Shown piece by piece: positions 9,135-17,505 of a stretch of DNA of 64,000 nt (the stretch's first letter is position 1; every line of letters starts with the position of its first letter). The position numbers and the translations under genes were made by a program. The stretch spans positions 330,686 through 394,685 of the forward strand of contig NZ_JARXWF010000002.1 of the NCBI RefSeq assembly GCF_029892605.1. Direction: 5' to 3'. The DNA is from Parabacteroides sp. PM6-13. GTDB lineage: Bacteria; Bacteroidota; Bacteroidia; Bacteroidales; Tannerellaceae. Below the pieces are notes generated by a model that had not been told where the DNA came from, did no database searches, and saw only the letters and a program-made list of their open reading frames with translations.

Positions 9135-9166
9135 AGAAGGGGCTGATCCAAAAATCAGCCCCTTCT
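9135..9166. terminator. Bidirectional intrinsic terminator
   Basis: A perfect 13-bp stem (AGAAGGGGCTGAT at 9135-9147, ATCAGCCCCTTCT at 9154-9166) with a 6-nt loop lies between the convergent LytTR regulator and GH127 genes. A run of A precedes it, giving a U-run on the minus transcript. Confidence 0.85.
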
Positions 9167-9184
9167 CTATGTATATAAATCAGT

Positions 9185-11887
9185 TTACTTCTTCACCCAC
9201 ACATTGGATCGGGAGGTGCGGATCTGCGGGTCGCGCGGTTCGTTTCGGTTCATACGGGCGAAGTTGGGGATAGCCACCATGGGTTTGCCGTCTGCCCAGG
9301 TGCCTTTGATAAGCATCATGCCGTTATAGAAATTGGGATCCCATTCCGCCTTCAGGGCGCCTGTGCCGAGGTGTCCCTCGTTGATGTGAGCGCCATTGTC
9401 TACCTCTTCGAAGTTATAGATCATCGGACCATAGCGCAAGGCCACCTGGTCTCTGGTGGCTTCGATCTTTTCGTCTGCCGTGATTTTCTGTACCTCCATC
9501 GGCAAAACAAACTCAACCTTATCGCCTTTGTTCCATTTCCGGGTGATCTCCGCATAGCCTTTATTGATTGTAGGCGTCACCGCTTGCCCATTGACCGACA
9601 AGGACAACAGCCCGCTGAGCGCCGGTTCCGAGTCATAGAGTTCGCTGGTCTTGCGATCCGGCACACGTACGAAGAGGGTGAATTCTTTCTCTTCTTTCGG
9701 ATTCACAGTGATGGCCACGTTGCCATCCCAGGGATAGTTTGTTTTCTGTACCATTTCCACATCCGTACCAACCACTCTCTCCACGTTGATCGTACTGCCG
9801 ACGAACAGATTCACGTAGAGGCCTTTCTCTGAAGTGACATAGGTCCATGTCGGGATCATCAACAGCGTCCGGGGAATATTACCTACGCAACAAGGACAAC
9901 CATGCCACGGGGTTCTCTCGGTCACGGAATGCAACGGATTCGGGTAATAGAACTTTTTGGCTTCCATATCCAACGAGCCTAACAGGGCGTTGTACATGGT
10001 CTCTTCATACAAATCGGCATATTTCGCGTCGTGATAGGCCAGGTTCAGTTTGTGCTGGAAGAAAATCAAGGCACACGACGAGCAGGACTCACAATAGGCA
10101 TTATGACGCAGGGAGTAGTTCGGGCCGAAACCTTCCGAGGTCTCACCGCTACCTACGCCACCGGTCACATAATATTTCTTGTTCACCATATTATCCCACA
10201 ACGACATAACAGCGCTCTGATAGTCGGGATCCTGCGTTTCGGCAGCAATATCCGACATAGCCGAATAGAGATAGACCGCCCGCACGGCATGTCCCACGGC
10301 TTCGTATTGCTGTTGCACCGGCACATGCGACTGACTGTATTCATTGCCACCCATACGGCTATCCATAAGGAACTTGGCCAAGGCTATGTAGCGATCGCCC
10401 TTTCCATTGCCTTCCATATCATTCACGAAACGGCCGAAGCGCACCAACGCCTGTTCCATTTCCTGGTGTTCATCCCACCATACGATCTGTCCGGGGTTGG
10501 GACCGATATTATCCGCCCAGCAGTCGGCCAGTTTCTTGGCTGCGTTGTAGAGGCGCAGGTCTGTTCCGTTGGTGAGGGTATGGTGGTTGATGGCCGATTC
10601 GATGAAGTAGCCTGACACATAGCCTTCGTGAGCACTTCTGTTCCGGTCTTCCCATCTCTTTTCCCATCGTTCGGGATCGCGCAATGTGTAGGCTGTTTGC
10701 AGGTAACCATCGGGTTCCTGTGCCGCCAGAATGATCGGGATCCATTTCTCCAATGTCTTTTTCATCTTCTCCTGCGCGGCGATAATCTCTTTATCCCCTT
10801 TCGGGTCGATCATCAAGGCGATACAGATCGATTCGATGGTCTGATGCACCCAGGCATTAGCAAACACATAGCCTTTATGAGCCGCGTAGGGCTTGCCATT
10901 AAGCGCCTTGGCTGCTTCGATAAAGTTATCCAAACCACCGGTAGCAAGGTTTGAATTCTCACACTGGTCGATACACCAGGGTATCCAGTTTACGATCATC
11001 GCTTTGGCTCTGTCGTCCCAGAGTGGGCTGTCGATCGAATAGTTTTTGGTATAGACAACATCCAAACGTCCTTCAGCAGGAGGTTCGGAAACCGTTACTT
11101 GCAGGTTTGTCGTCACCTTGTCTTTTCCTTTTTTTGCGGTAAAGGCCAATATATACTCACCTACTTCGGAGAATACAGCCGTCGCGTCCAGCTTTTCGTT
11201 ATCTGTGAAAGTCACGGTCCCAGGGCCCGATACCTTTGTCCAGGTCGTTTTCTCCACGGGAGAGACAGCGGTAACATGGGCTGTCAGATAGGTGGTCCCG
11301 CCCCGCATCACGGTGCGGTCACCGTTGGTTTTCACAATCGGAGGCAGGTTTTGTGAGTTAGGCGATTGGATCACCTTCCACTCTTGTAAAGTAGCCCGCA
11401 GCTGTTGTGCCTGATTGGCTTCCAGGCGAAGCTTGGTGGTCTCCACTTCGTCGAAGGTGGTTTTGTTGTATTCCGCTACGGTAAGCCCCAGCCCTTCGGC
11501 ATTCTTTACCGGCACATATTCCGTTCCGTCCCAATAGCTTATCCGGTAGGCTTCGGGAAGCGTAATCGTTCCATCCCAGTTCCACCAGAACACTTCGATC
11601 TCGCTCGTCTTCACAGGCTGTGTCCATTCATACTCAACCCATTGGTTTTGCAACGGAGGCATCGTCTGCCCCTGTCGCATTCTGGTTGGGCCGGTTTCGA
11701 TGTTTGTCATGCCATCGTTTAAGGAGGCGATAGGTTGTCCGTTTGCCGTCATATCCGGCCGGGAGATCGTAGCGGTAGCCATTACGGCCATGTTTCCGCC
11801 GGCATCGCTTTGCGTAGACTCGCATTGCGTAAATGCGCACAGTGTCACCAGGGCAAGCGCCCACGATAGGATTAGGGATTGTTTCAT
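9185..11887 (-). CDS. GH127-type beta-L-arabinofuranosidase, exported
   Basis: This 900-residue protein has an N-terminal signal (a Cys at residue 22 sits in a weak lipobox, so it may be a lipoprotein). Residues ~30-170 form a galactose-binding-like sandwich (QWVEYEW..., then VFWWNWDG), ~175-270 an Ig-like domain, and the rest a GH127/GH146 (formerly DUF1680) alpha-barrel with C-terminal beta domains. Following the zinc-thiolate site of HypBA1, the ligands should be Glu600 and Cys602 (YCESC) and the adjacent Cys666-Cys667 in HGCPCCVGN, with Cys666 the likely nucleophile and Glu585 (SEGFG) the likely acid/base. HypBA1 relatives remove beta-L-arabinofuranose from hydroxyproline-linked or pectic glycans. 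The gene is divergent from the ECF-FecR-SusCD cassette, which fits a plant-glycan locus. GH146 is the main alternative. Confidence 0.88.
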   Translation of the reverse strand: MKQSLILSWALALVTLCAFTQCESTQSDAGGNMAVMATATISRPDMTANGQPIASLNDGMTNIETGPTRMRQGQTMPPLQNQWVEYEWTQPVKTSEIEVFWWNWDGTITLPEAYRISYWDGTEYVPVKNAEGLGLTVAEYNKTTFDEVETTKLRLEANQAQQLRATLQEWKVIQSPNSQNLPPIVKTNGDRTVMRGGTTYLTAHVTAVSPVEKTTWTKVSGPGTVTFTDNEKLDATAVFSEVGEYILAFTAKKGKDKVTTNLQVTVSEPPAEGRLDVVYTKNYSIDSPLWDDRAKAMIVNWIPWCIDQCENSNLATGGLDNFIEAAKALNGKPYAAHKGYVFANAWVHQTIESICIALMIDPKGDKEIIAAQEKMKKTLEKWIPIILAAQEPDGYLQTAYTLRDPERWEKRWEDRNRSAHEGYVSGYFIESAINHHTLTNGTDLRLYNAAKKLADCWADNIGPNPGQIVWWDEHQEMEQALVRFGRFVNDMEGNGKGDRYIALAKFLMDSRMGGNEYSQSHVPVQQQYEAVGHAVRAVYLYSAMSDIAAETQDPDYQSAVMSLWDNMVNKKYYVTGGVGSGETSEGFGPNYSLRHNAYCESCSSCALIFFQHKLNLAYHDAKYADLYEETMYNALLGSLDMEAKKFYYPNPLHSVTERTPWHGCPCCVGNIPRTLLMIPTWTYVTSEKGLYVNLFVGSTINVERVVGTDVEMVQKTNYPWDGNVAITVNPKEEKEFTLFVRVPDRKTSELYDSEPALSGLLSLSVNGQAVTPTINKGYAEITRKWNKGDKVEFVLPMEVQKITADEKIEATRDQVALRYGPMIYNFEEVDNGAHINEGHLGTGALKAEWDPNFYNGMMLIKGTWADGKPMVAIPNFARMNRNEPRDPQIRTSRSNVWVKK

Positions 11888-11949
11888 GATTGCATGGTGT
11901 TTAAATTAGAGTAATAATATTGAGTAGTAGACTTTTTCTAACTGAAAGC

Positions 11950-11976
11950 CAAAGATAAAAAAATAAACATTCCAAA
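11950..11976 (-). promoter_or_regulatory. Putative promoter of the GH127 gene
   Basis: On the minus strand TATCTTTG (11950-11957) matches TAnnTTTG exactly, and TTTG (11973-11976) lies 15 bp upstream, a little closer than the usual ~19 bp. The predicted leader is about 55 nt. Confidence 0.5.
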
Positions 11977-11995
11977 CAGCTTCTTAGATCGAAAA

Positions 11996-12064
11996 ACGGG
12001 AAGTATTCGCAGTACTTCCCGTGTCGCTCCAGTTTAACAGATCATGTTACAGAATACTTGTTAA
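11996..12064 (+). promoter_or_regulatory. Leader-like element A: TTCGCAG hairpin plus micro-ORF
   Basis: A 10-bp stem (11996-12005 with 12013-12022) carries the loop TTCGCAG. Sixteen bases later comes AGATCATGTTACAGAAT (12039-12055), which also occurs before susC. The second part includes a six-codon open frame ATG...TGT TAA (12044-12064; MLQNTC). No T-run follows, so this is not a terminator. It lies 170-240 bp upstream of the ECF sigma gene. See the matching element at 14009-14084. Confidence 0.5.
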
Positions 12065-12232
12065 CCAAAACTTTACAAAAGTACTGATTATATTGACTTG
12101 GTAGGCTTCCGGCCTGTTCAATTTTTGCCCTGTAGGCTTAAAACAGACTCGAAGTATATGCGTTTTCTGTTTTTTTATCTATTTTTACGAAGATTCTACC
12201 ATGAAATCAACACGACACATACAGCATTTTAG

Positions 12233-12808
12233 ATGAAGAACGGAGCGATTATATCGAAAGATCTGATTAATCAACTTGCTTCTGGCGATCAGAAAGCATT
12301 CCGTTCTTTTTTTGATAAGGCTTATCCATTGATCTATCGCTTTACCCATTACATTCTTCCGCATCAGGAAGATTGCCGGGAGGTAGTTTCCGAAGTGTTT
12401 TATAAAGTATGGGAACAAAGAGAAAAGCTACCTTTGATAAACGACCTGAAAGCCTGGCTTTATATTATTACCCGCAATGAAGCCTATCACTACTGGAAGC
12501 AAAAGGAGAAAAATCATACCTTTTCTATCAATGACCTGCCCATCGAACTCGCTGTAGATCCGGCAGCCAACGATGCCGGGATCATCGAAGAGGAAATGGT
12601 AGGAGTGTACAATCAGGCCATATCCGAATTGCCCGATCGCTGCAAACTGATCTACCTGATGGTGCGCGAAGAACATCTTTCCTATAAAGAAATTGCAGAG
12701 ATCCTTTCGATATCAACCGGAACCGTTGAGCAACAAATGCATATCGCCATACAAAAAATCATTGCTATCGTGAGAAAGTCCTATCCGGCTTTGGGTGTGA
12801 ATAAATAA
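12233..12808 (+). CDS. ECF-family RNA polymerase sigma factor
   Basis: This 191-residue protein has sigma-70 region 2 at about residues 22-90 (FDKAYPLIYRFTHYIL, CREVVSEVFYKVWEQRE, LKAWLYIITRNEAYHYWKQKE). Region 4 lies at about 130-182 (LPDRCKLIYLMVREEHLSYKEIAEILSI). This is the ECF type that pairs with FecR anti-sigma factors and TonB-dependent receptors in Bacteroidales glycan loci. The FecR, SusC and SusD genes follow in the same direction. It should direct transcription of the SusCD genes, and possibly the divergent GH127 gene, when the receptor binds substrate. Confidence 0.93.
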   Translation: MKNGAIISKDLINQLASGDQKAFRSFFDKAYPLIYRFTHYILPHQEDCREVVSEVFYKVWEQREKLPLINDLKAWLYIITRNEAYHYWKQKEKNHTFSINDLPIELAVDPAANDAGIIEEEMVGVYNQAISELPDRCKLIYLMVREEHLSYKEIAEILSISTGTVEQQMHIAIQKIIAIVRKSYPALGVNK

Positions 12809-12944
12809 AAAAATGTTAAAATATTCCTTGCCTTTATAAGTCCTCCCGCTCTTTTCAACTCTTTATTTATAGAAGACCCAAAAAGGCTCTTCGTTACAAC
12901 CCGGAAAAATCGTGAATACGACTAAAGAGGACCATATCAACACC

Positions 12945-13952
12945 ATGGAGGATATCTCGGCTGAAGCTATTCAGGTGATCCAAGTGATCAGGCATCCTGA
13001 CGTCACTTCCCAAATGGAAGAAGACAAGGAGTTGATATACGAAAAGGTCAACCGGAGAATAACTGCCGACAAGAAAGTGGCTCTTCCACGCAAATATCAT
13101 ACGCGTATATTATATGTAGCGGCTGTCGTAGCTCTCTTGATTGCTTCGACTGTCTCAACCTATTATTATGCCTATCGGAAAGGCAGCGCGACCCTGTCGG
13201 AAACGCTGATAGAAACGACCGTTCCGTATGGCTCGATGTCGCGGATGACCCTGGCCGACGGCACGAAGGTGATCCTCAACGGAGGATCTAAATTGGTCTA
13301 TCCGGCCTCTTTCCTGAATAGCCGTCAGGTGAGCCTCTCGGGCGAAGCCTTCTTTGATGTTGCCCGGGATGAAAAGAGTCCGTTCATTGTGCATTCACAC
13401 AAACTATCGGTGAAAGTGTTGGGTACCCGTTTTGCCTTCAAAGCATACGAAGAGGATGCGGAAACAACGCTTACACTGGAATCGGGTAGTATCAGCGCTT
13501 TGCCGCGGGATATCGATAAAGAGGTGATCTTGTTGGAACCCGACCAGCAACTGATATTCGACAAAGAGACCCGTGAACTGCAACGTCGTCGGGTGGACTC
13601 TAAAGCGATACTGGCCTGGAAAGATGGGCATGTATTGAAACCGGGCGAGCAGTTATCGTTGGATAATCAAAGCGGAAAGCTTGCCAAGAAAAAGGTCGAT
13701 GTGGAAGATTTCACCTTATGGAAAGAGGGCGTACTGACATTTCGCGACCATACCCTGGGTGAGATTGCTTTGATACTGGAACGGCGTTTTGACACCAAGA
13801 TCCACATCGCTTCCGAACAGCTCAAGAACGAACGCTACGGGGCTCAGTTCCGCTATGGAGAAAGTATGGATCTTATCCTCGATAAGTTATCTTTCAAGCG
13901 CTCTTGGAAATACACGAAGGAAGAAGGTAAATACACGATAACAGCGAAATAA
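12945..13952 (+). CDS. FecR-type anti-sigma factor
   Basis: The protein has 335 residues from the ATG at 12945; an in-frame GTG at 12912 would add 11 residues, but ATG is preferred. A short cytoplasmic part binds the sigma factor, one membrane helix follows (RILYVAAVVALLIASTVS) and then the periplasmic FecR domain. Visible there are TTVPYGSMSRMTLADGTKVILNGGSKLVYPASF cut into its beta-strands, and GEAFFDVARDEKSPFIVHS. A C-terminal DUF4974-like secretin-N fold ends the protein (LTFRDHTLGEIALILERRFD). It relays the signal from the STN domain of the SusC receptor encoded next to the ECF sigma factor. Order sigma-fecR-susC-susD is the standard trans-envelope signalling cassette. Confidence 0.9.
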   Translation: MEDISAEAIQVIQVIRHPDVTSQMEEDKELIYEKVNRRITADKKVALPRKYHTRILYVAAVVALLIASTVSTYYYAYRKGSATLSETLIETTVPYGSMSRMTLADGTKVILNGGSKLVYPASFLNSRQVSLSGEAFFDVARDEKSPFIVHSHKLSVKVLGTRFAFKAYEEDAETTLTLESGSISALPRDIDKEVILLEPDQQLIFDKETRELQRRRVDSKAILAWKDGHVLKPGEQLSLDNQSGKLAKKKVDVEDFTLWKEGVLTFRDHTLGEIALILERRFDTKIHIASEQLKNERYGAQFRYGESMDLILDKLSFKRSWKYTKEEGKYTITAK

Positions 13953-14008
13953 TAATTTTTTAAAAAATATATGCCTATGCACTAAGACAAGAAAAGAAAC
14001 CGCTTTCA

Positions 14009-14084
14009 CACTATTCGCAGTAGTGAGTCTGACAGGTAATTATCGTTTGAGATTTAAGAGATCATGTTACAGAATCATTGTTAA
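14009..14084 (+). promoter_or_regulatory. Leader-like element B before susC: TTCGCAG hairpin plus micro-ORF
   Basis: A 5-bp stem (CACTA 14009-14013, TAGTG 14021-14025) holds the same 7-nt loop TTCGCAG as element A at 11996. Two stem pairs next to the loop have changed in a compensating way (G-C to C-G and A-T to C-G). The 17-base block AGATCATGTTACAGAAT (14059-14075) follows. It includes the six-codon frame ATG TTA CAG AAT CAT TGT TAA (14064-14084), ending 17 bp before the susC start codon. It may be a structured leader or regulatory site of the SusCD operon. Confidence 0.5.
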
Positions 14085-14101
14085 TTAAAATTCGATCCAT
14101 T

Positions 14102-17100
14102 ATGAAAAATAACACGGATGCCGGCATTTCTATGCCTTGGTGTCACAAAGCGTACAGGATTATGAGAAACACATTCTTCTTTCTCATGTTGGCCATATCC
14201 GCCAGTTTCGCTTCTTCAGGATATGCGCAAGTAACCCGATTTGATCTGTCTCTACAAAACACACCCTTGGAACAGGTATTCCAGGAGATAGAGAAAAACT
14301 CAGAATTCTCGATTATCTATAAGAGTAATGAAATCAACCTGAAGGAGAAAGTCACGGTACATGTACGGCAGCAACCGGTCAGTGCTATTCTTGAACAGGT
14401 ACTGAAGAAGCAATCGCTGGCGTATGAGATTGATGATAAACATATCATTATTTACAAAGAGGATAAAAACATCGCCGCATCGCACCCGCAACAAACCCGC
14501 GGCGTAGTGACCGGAACGGTTGTCGATGAAAACGGAGAGCCCGTAATTGGGGCTTCGGTTATGCTGAAAGGAACGACTACCGGAACAGTTACCAATATCG
14601 ATGGGAAATTCACCATACAGGTAAACGCAACAGGCGCCTCTCAGCTCCTGATCACGTATATAGGCATGGAAACCGTAGAGGTGGGCGTAGTAGCCGGACA
14701 TCATGTGAATGTGTTAATGAAAGAGTCTTCTATGATGGTCGACGAAGTGGTGGTAACCGGTTATGGTGAATTCAAGAAATCGACCTATACAGGTGCTGCA
14801 ACAGTCGTGAGCTTAAACCAGTTGCAAGACCTGCCCTCCATTTCTGTCAGTCAGATGTTGGCTACACACGTGCCGGGGTTGAACATCTCAAGTTCTTCCG
14901 GACAATCGGGTGCACGACAAACCTATACGATTCGTGGTGTCGGATCGGTGAACGCCTCCAGCGCTCCGTTGGTGGTGCTCGATGGCATCCCTATCCTGAG
15001 CGGAGATTTTTCGAGCGATTCCAACACAAGTGCGGTAGGTCTCGATGGACTCTCGACCATTAACCCCGGCGATATCGAAAGCATCACCGTATTGAAGGAT
15101 GCCACCTCGACGGCTCTTTACGGGGCACGTGGTGCCAATGGAGTGATTCTGATCACGACCAAGCAGGGTGCTGAAGGGAGAACAAATCTGACCTTCCGGG
15201 CAAATCTGAGCACAAGGGATTTTGCTGTCGACTATCGTCCGACGATGGGCGGCGAGGAACGTCGCGAACTGCTTCACGAAGGGTTTATGAATTATTATAT
15301 CGATGACCTGAACTATTCCGAAGCCGCCGCCAAAACGGAAGCGGATCGCTTAACAGAGACATATGCCGCCATGCCCGAAGGAGGATACTCTGACTGGCGT
15401 GATGCTCTCTTTCAGAATGAGAAACAACAACAATACGACATCTCCATCAACGGTGGATCAAAGAACACAAGATTTGCAGCTTCCTTAGGCTACCTGACCA
15501 ACAAAGGCCTCTCCCTTTCTTCTCATTTCGAAAGATATAGCGCGCGCATAAACCTGAATCATATTCATAATAAATTTGATTACAATATGAATATGATGTT
15601 TACCTATACCAATGCCAAGCCGACACCCGAAGGGGGCTATTATGCCGGAGCCATTACGCCCGCGGTGGTGAATCTGACCCCCTCCGAACCGATCTATAAT
15701 AAAGACGGTACGTATGCCCAGGACTACCGGACCAACGGAGGATACAATCCGCTGCATGAAAATGCTAATACGATCTCCTATAATAAACTGGGACGTTTGA
15801 TCGGTGGAGTAGGTATCGGATATCGGATCATTGACCCATTGAAGATCGCTACCTCTTTTGACCTGGAGTATAACAATACCCGTCAGTTCCGTTTCTGGAG
15901 TCCCGATGCGAAAGATGGTAAAACGGCCAATGGTGCCGGACAATTGCATACACCCCAATCGTTCCGCTATCAGTCAAAGACCAACTTGGTCTACGATGAT
16001 CGGTTTGGAAAACACCATATCAACCCCCGAGCAACCTTTGAGGTGACCAATTATACCTATAGTTATTTCTATGCTCGCTCTGAAAACTATGGTTATTGGG
16101 GTAATCCGGCGATGAACAACGCGACCAATCCGGTAGAGACTGCTCAATATGATGAGATAGACCGGATGGTATCTTTGGTTGGTTTATTGAATTATGATTA
16201 CGACGATTTGTATTACCTGACCCTCTCGTATCGCCGGGATGCTTCGTCTCGCTTGGCTACGGATGCTCGATGGGGTAATTTCTGGTCGCTGTCGGGATCC
16301 TGGCGGGTAACCAAAGAATCCTTTATGGAATCCTCCTCTCACTGGCTGTCCGATCTGAAACTGAAAGCCTCTTATGGGGTGAATGGGAATCTGCCAACCA
16401 ACTGGTTTGCCTGGCATAGCACCTATAACGCCTCTGCGCAATATGGCCAATATCCCGCTATGTATGAATCCAATCTGGGGAATAATAAGTTGACCTGGGA
16501 AAGTAATTATAACCTGAATGTCGGAATCGACGCTACCTTGTTCAATCGTATTAATCTGGAACTGAACTATTATCGTCGCGACTCCAAGGATCTATTATTC
16601 CAACGTCCTCTTTTCCTGGCCACGGGTTTCAACTCGGTAATGGACAATATCGGTCACCTGCGAAACAGCGGGTTTGAACTGGATATCAACTCGGTCAATA
16701 TCCAAAACAAGGATTTCCAATGGCGGACAAGCTTCCATGTTTATAATAATAACAACAAGATCATCAAATTGGGTAGCGACGGAACACCGATTTATAGTGG
16801 CCGCCTGATCCGTAAAGAAGGAGAACCCTGGAGTACGATCTACGTGATTGAATATGCCGGTGTTGATCCGGAAACAGGCGAACCGCAGTATTATACAAAT
16901 GAAGAGATTGTAGATCCTGAAACAGGTGCAGAGTCTTTTTCAAGGGATATCGTGAACGATCCTTCCAAAGCAATGCGGGTATGCTGGAAAAATGCGGAAC
17001 CGACCTTCCGGGGTGGCTTGACCAATACGTTTAATTACAAATTCATCGACCTCTCTCTCCATCTTTCCTACACGTTAGGTGGTTGGACGGTAGATGATAG

Positions 17101-17479
17101 TCAATGGAACCTGCAGGACGACGGGTACAGCCCGAATATGAATAAGAGTATCGAATTGCGTCGCAGATGGCAAAACCCGGGAGACGTTACAGACATTCCC
17201 AAGTACAAAGCCTATCGGAGAAATGGTGGTTGGTATACCTCGACCCGTTCGGTGCATAGCACGGATCATTTACGGGTGAAAAACCTTACTGTTGGCTTCC
17301 GGTCACCGAAGCAATGGAACGATAAACTGGGTATTAACTCCGCCCGTATCTTTTTCTCGGGCGAGAATCTATTGACCTTTACCTCTTTGGACCTGTATGA
17401 CCCTGAACTCTGGGGACAGCACGGAATAGGACTTCCTCCGTTGAAATCCTACTCTCTGGGTATTGAAGTCTCTTTCTAA
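14102..17479 (+). CDS. SusC/RagA-family TonB-dependent receptor with STN domain
   Basis: The protein has 1125 residues. I use the ATG at 14102 (MKNNTDAGIS); a TTG at 14078 would overlap the micro-ORF. A signal peptide ends near SSGYAQ. An STN signalling domain follows (FDLSLQNTPLEQVFQEIEK...). Next is a CarboxypepD_reg-like fold (GTVVDENGEPVIGASVMLKG, with GTVTNIDGKF), the plug with MVDEVVVTGYGEFKKSTYTGA and the SusC signature VLKDATSTALYGARGANGVILITTKQG, then a large beta-barrel ending in EVSF. It imports an oligosaccharide with the SusD lipoprotein encoded 26 bp downstream and signals to FecR. The neighbouring GH127 suggests arabinofuranose-containing glycans. Confidence 0.97.
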   Translation: MKNNTDAGISMPWCHKAYRIMRNTFFFLMLAISASFASSGYAQVTRFDLSLQNTPLEQVFQEIEKNSEFSIIYKSNEINLKEKVTVHVRQQPVSAILEQVLKKQSLAYEIDDKHIIIYKEDKNIAASHPQQTRGVVTGTVVDENGEPVIGASVMLKGTTTGTVTNIDGKFTIQVNATGASQLLITYIGMETVEVGVVAGHHVNVLMKESSMMVDEVVVTGYGEFKKSTYTGAATVVSLNQLQDLPSISVSQMLATHVPGLNISSSSGQSGARQTYTIRGVGSVNASSAPLVVLDGIPILSGDFSSDSNTSAVGLDGLSTINPGDIESITVLKDATSTALYGARGANGVILITTKQGAEGRTNLTFRANLSTRDFAVDYRPTMGGEERRELLHEGFMNYYIDDLNYSEAAAKTEADRLTETYAAMPEGGYSDWRDALFQNEKQQQYDISINGGSKNTRFAASLGYLTNKGLSLSSHFERYSARINLNHIHNKFDYNMNMMFTYTNAKPTPEGGYYAGAITPAVVNLTPSEPIYNKDGTYAQDYRTNGGYNPLHENANTISYNKLGRLIGGVGIGYRIIDPLKIATSFDLEYNNTRQFRFWSPDAKDGKTANGAGQLHTPQSFRYQSKTNLVYDDRFGKHHINPRATFEVTNYTYSYFYARSENYGYWGNPAMNNATNPVETAQYDEIDRMVSLVGLLNYDYDDLYYLTLSYRRDASSRLATDARWGNFWSLSGSWRVTKESFMESSSHWLSDLKLKASYGVNGNLPTNWFAWHSTYNASAQYGQYPAMYESNLGNNKLTWESNYNLNVGIDATLFNRINLELNYYRRDSKDLLFQRPLFLATGFNSVMDNIGHLRNSGFELDINSVNIQNKDFQWRTSFHVYNNNNKIIKLGSDGTPIYSGRLIRKEGEPWSTIYVIEYAGVDPETGEPQYYTNEEIVDPETGAESFSRDIVNDPSKAMRVCWKNAEPTFRGGLTNTFNYKFIDLSLHLSYTLGGWTVDDSQWNLQDDGYSPNMNKSIELRRRWQNPGDVTDIPKYKAYRRNGGWYTSTRSVHSTDHLRVKNLTVGFRSPKQWNDKLGINSARIFFSGENLLTFTSLDLYDPELWGQHGIGLPPLKSYSLGIEVSF

Positions 17480-17505
17480 AGTAAAACTTTTATATACGTA
17501 ACATC

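Larger units (their letters stand above)
11888..12232. other. 345-bp divergent promoter region (GH127 / ECF sigma)
   Basis: The region holds a likely minus-strand promoter for the GH127 gene (11950-11976) and a strong hairpin at 11996-12022. A block identical to one before susC (12039-12055, part of a six-codon micro-ORF) follows. No clear TAnnTTTG box is found on the plus strand before the sigma factor gene; TATTTTTA near 12180 is the nearest approximation. Confidence 0.6.
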
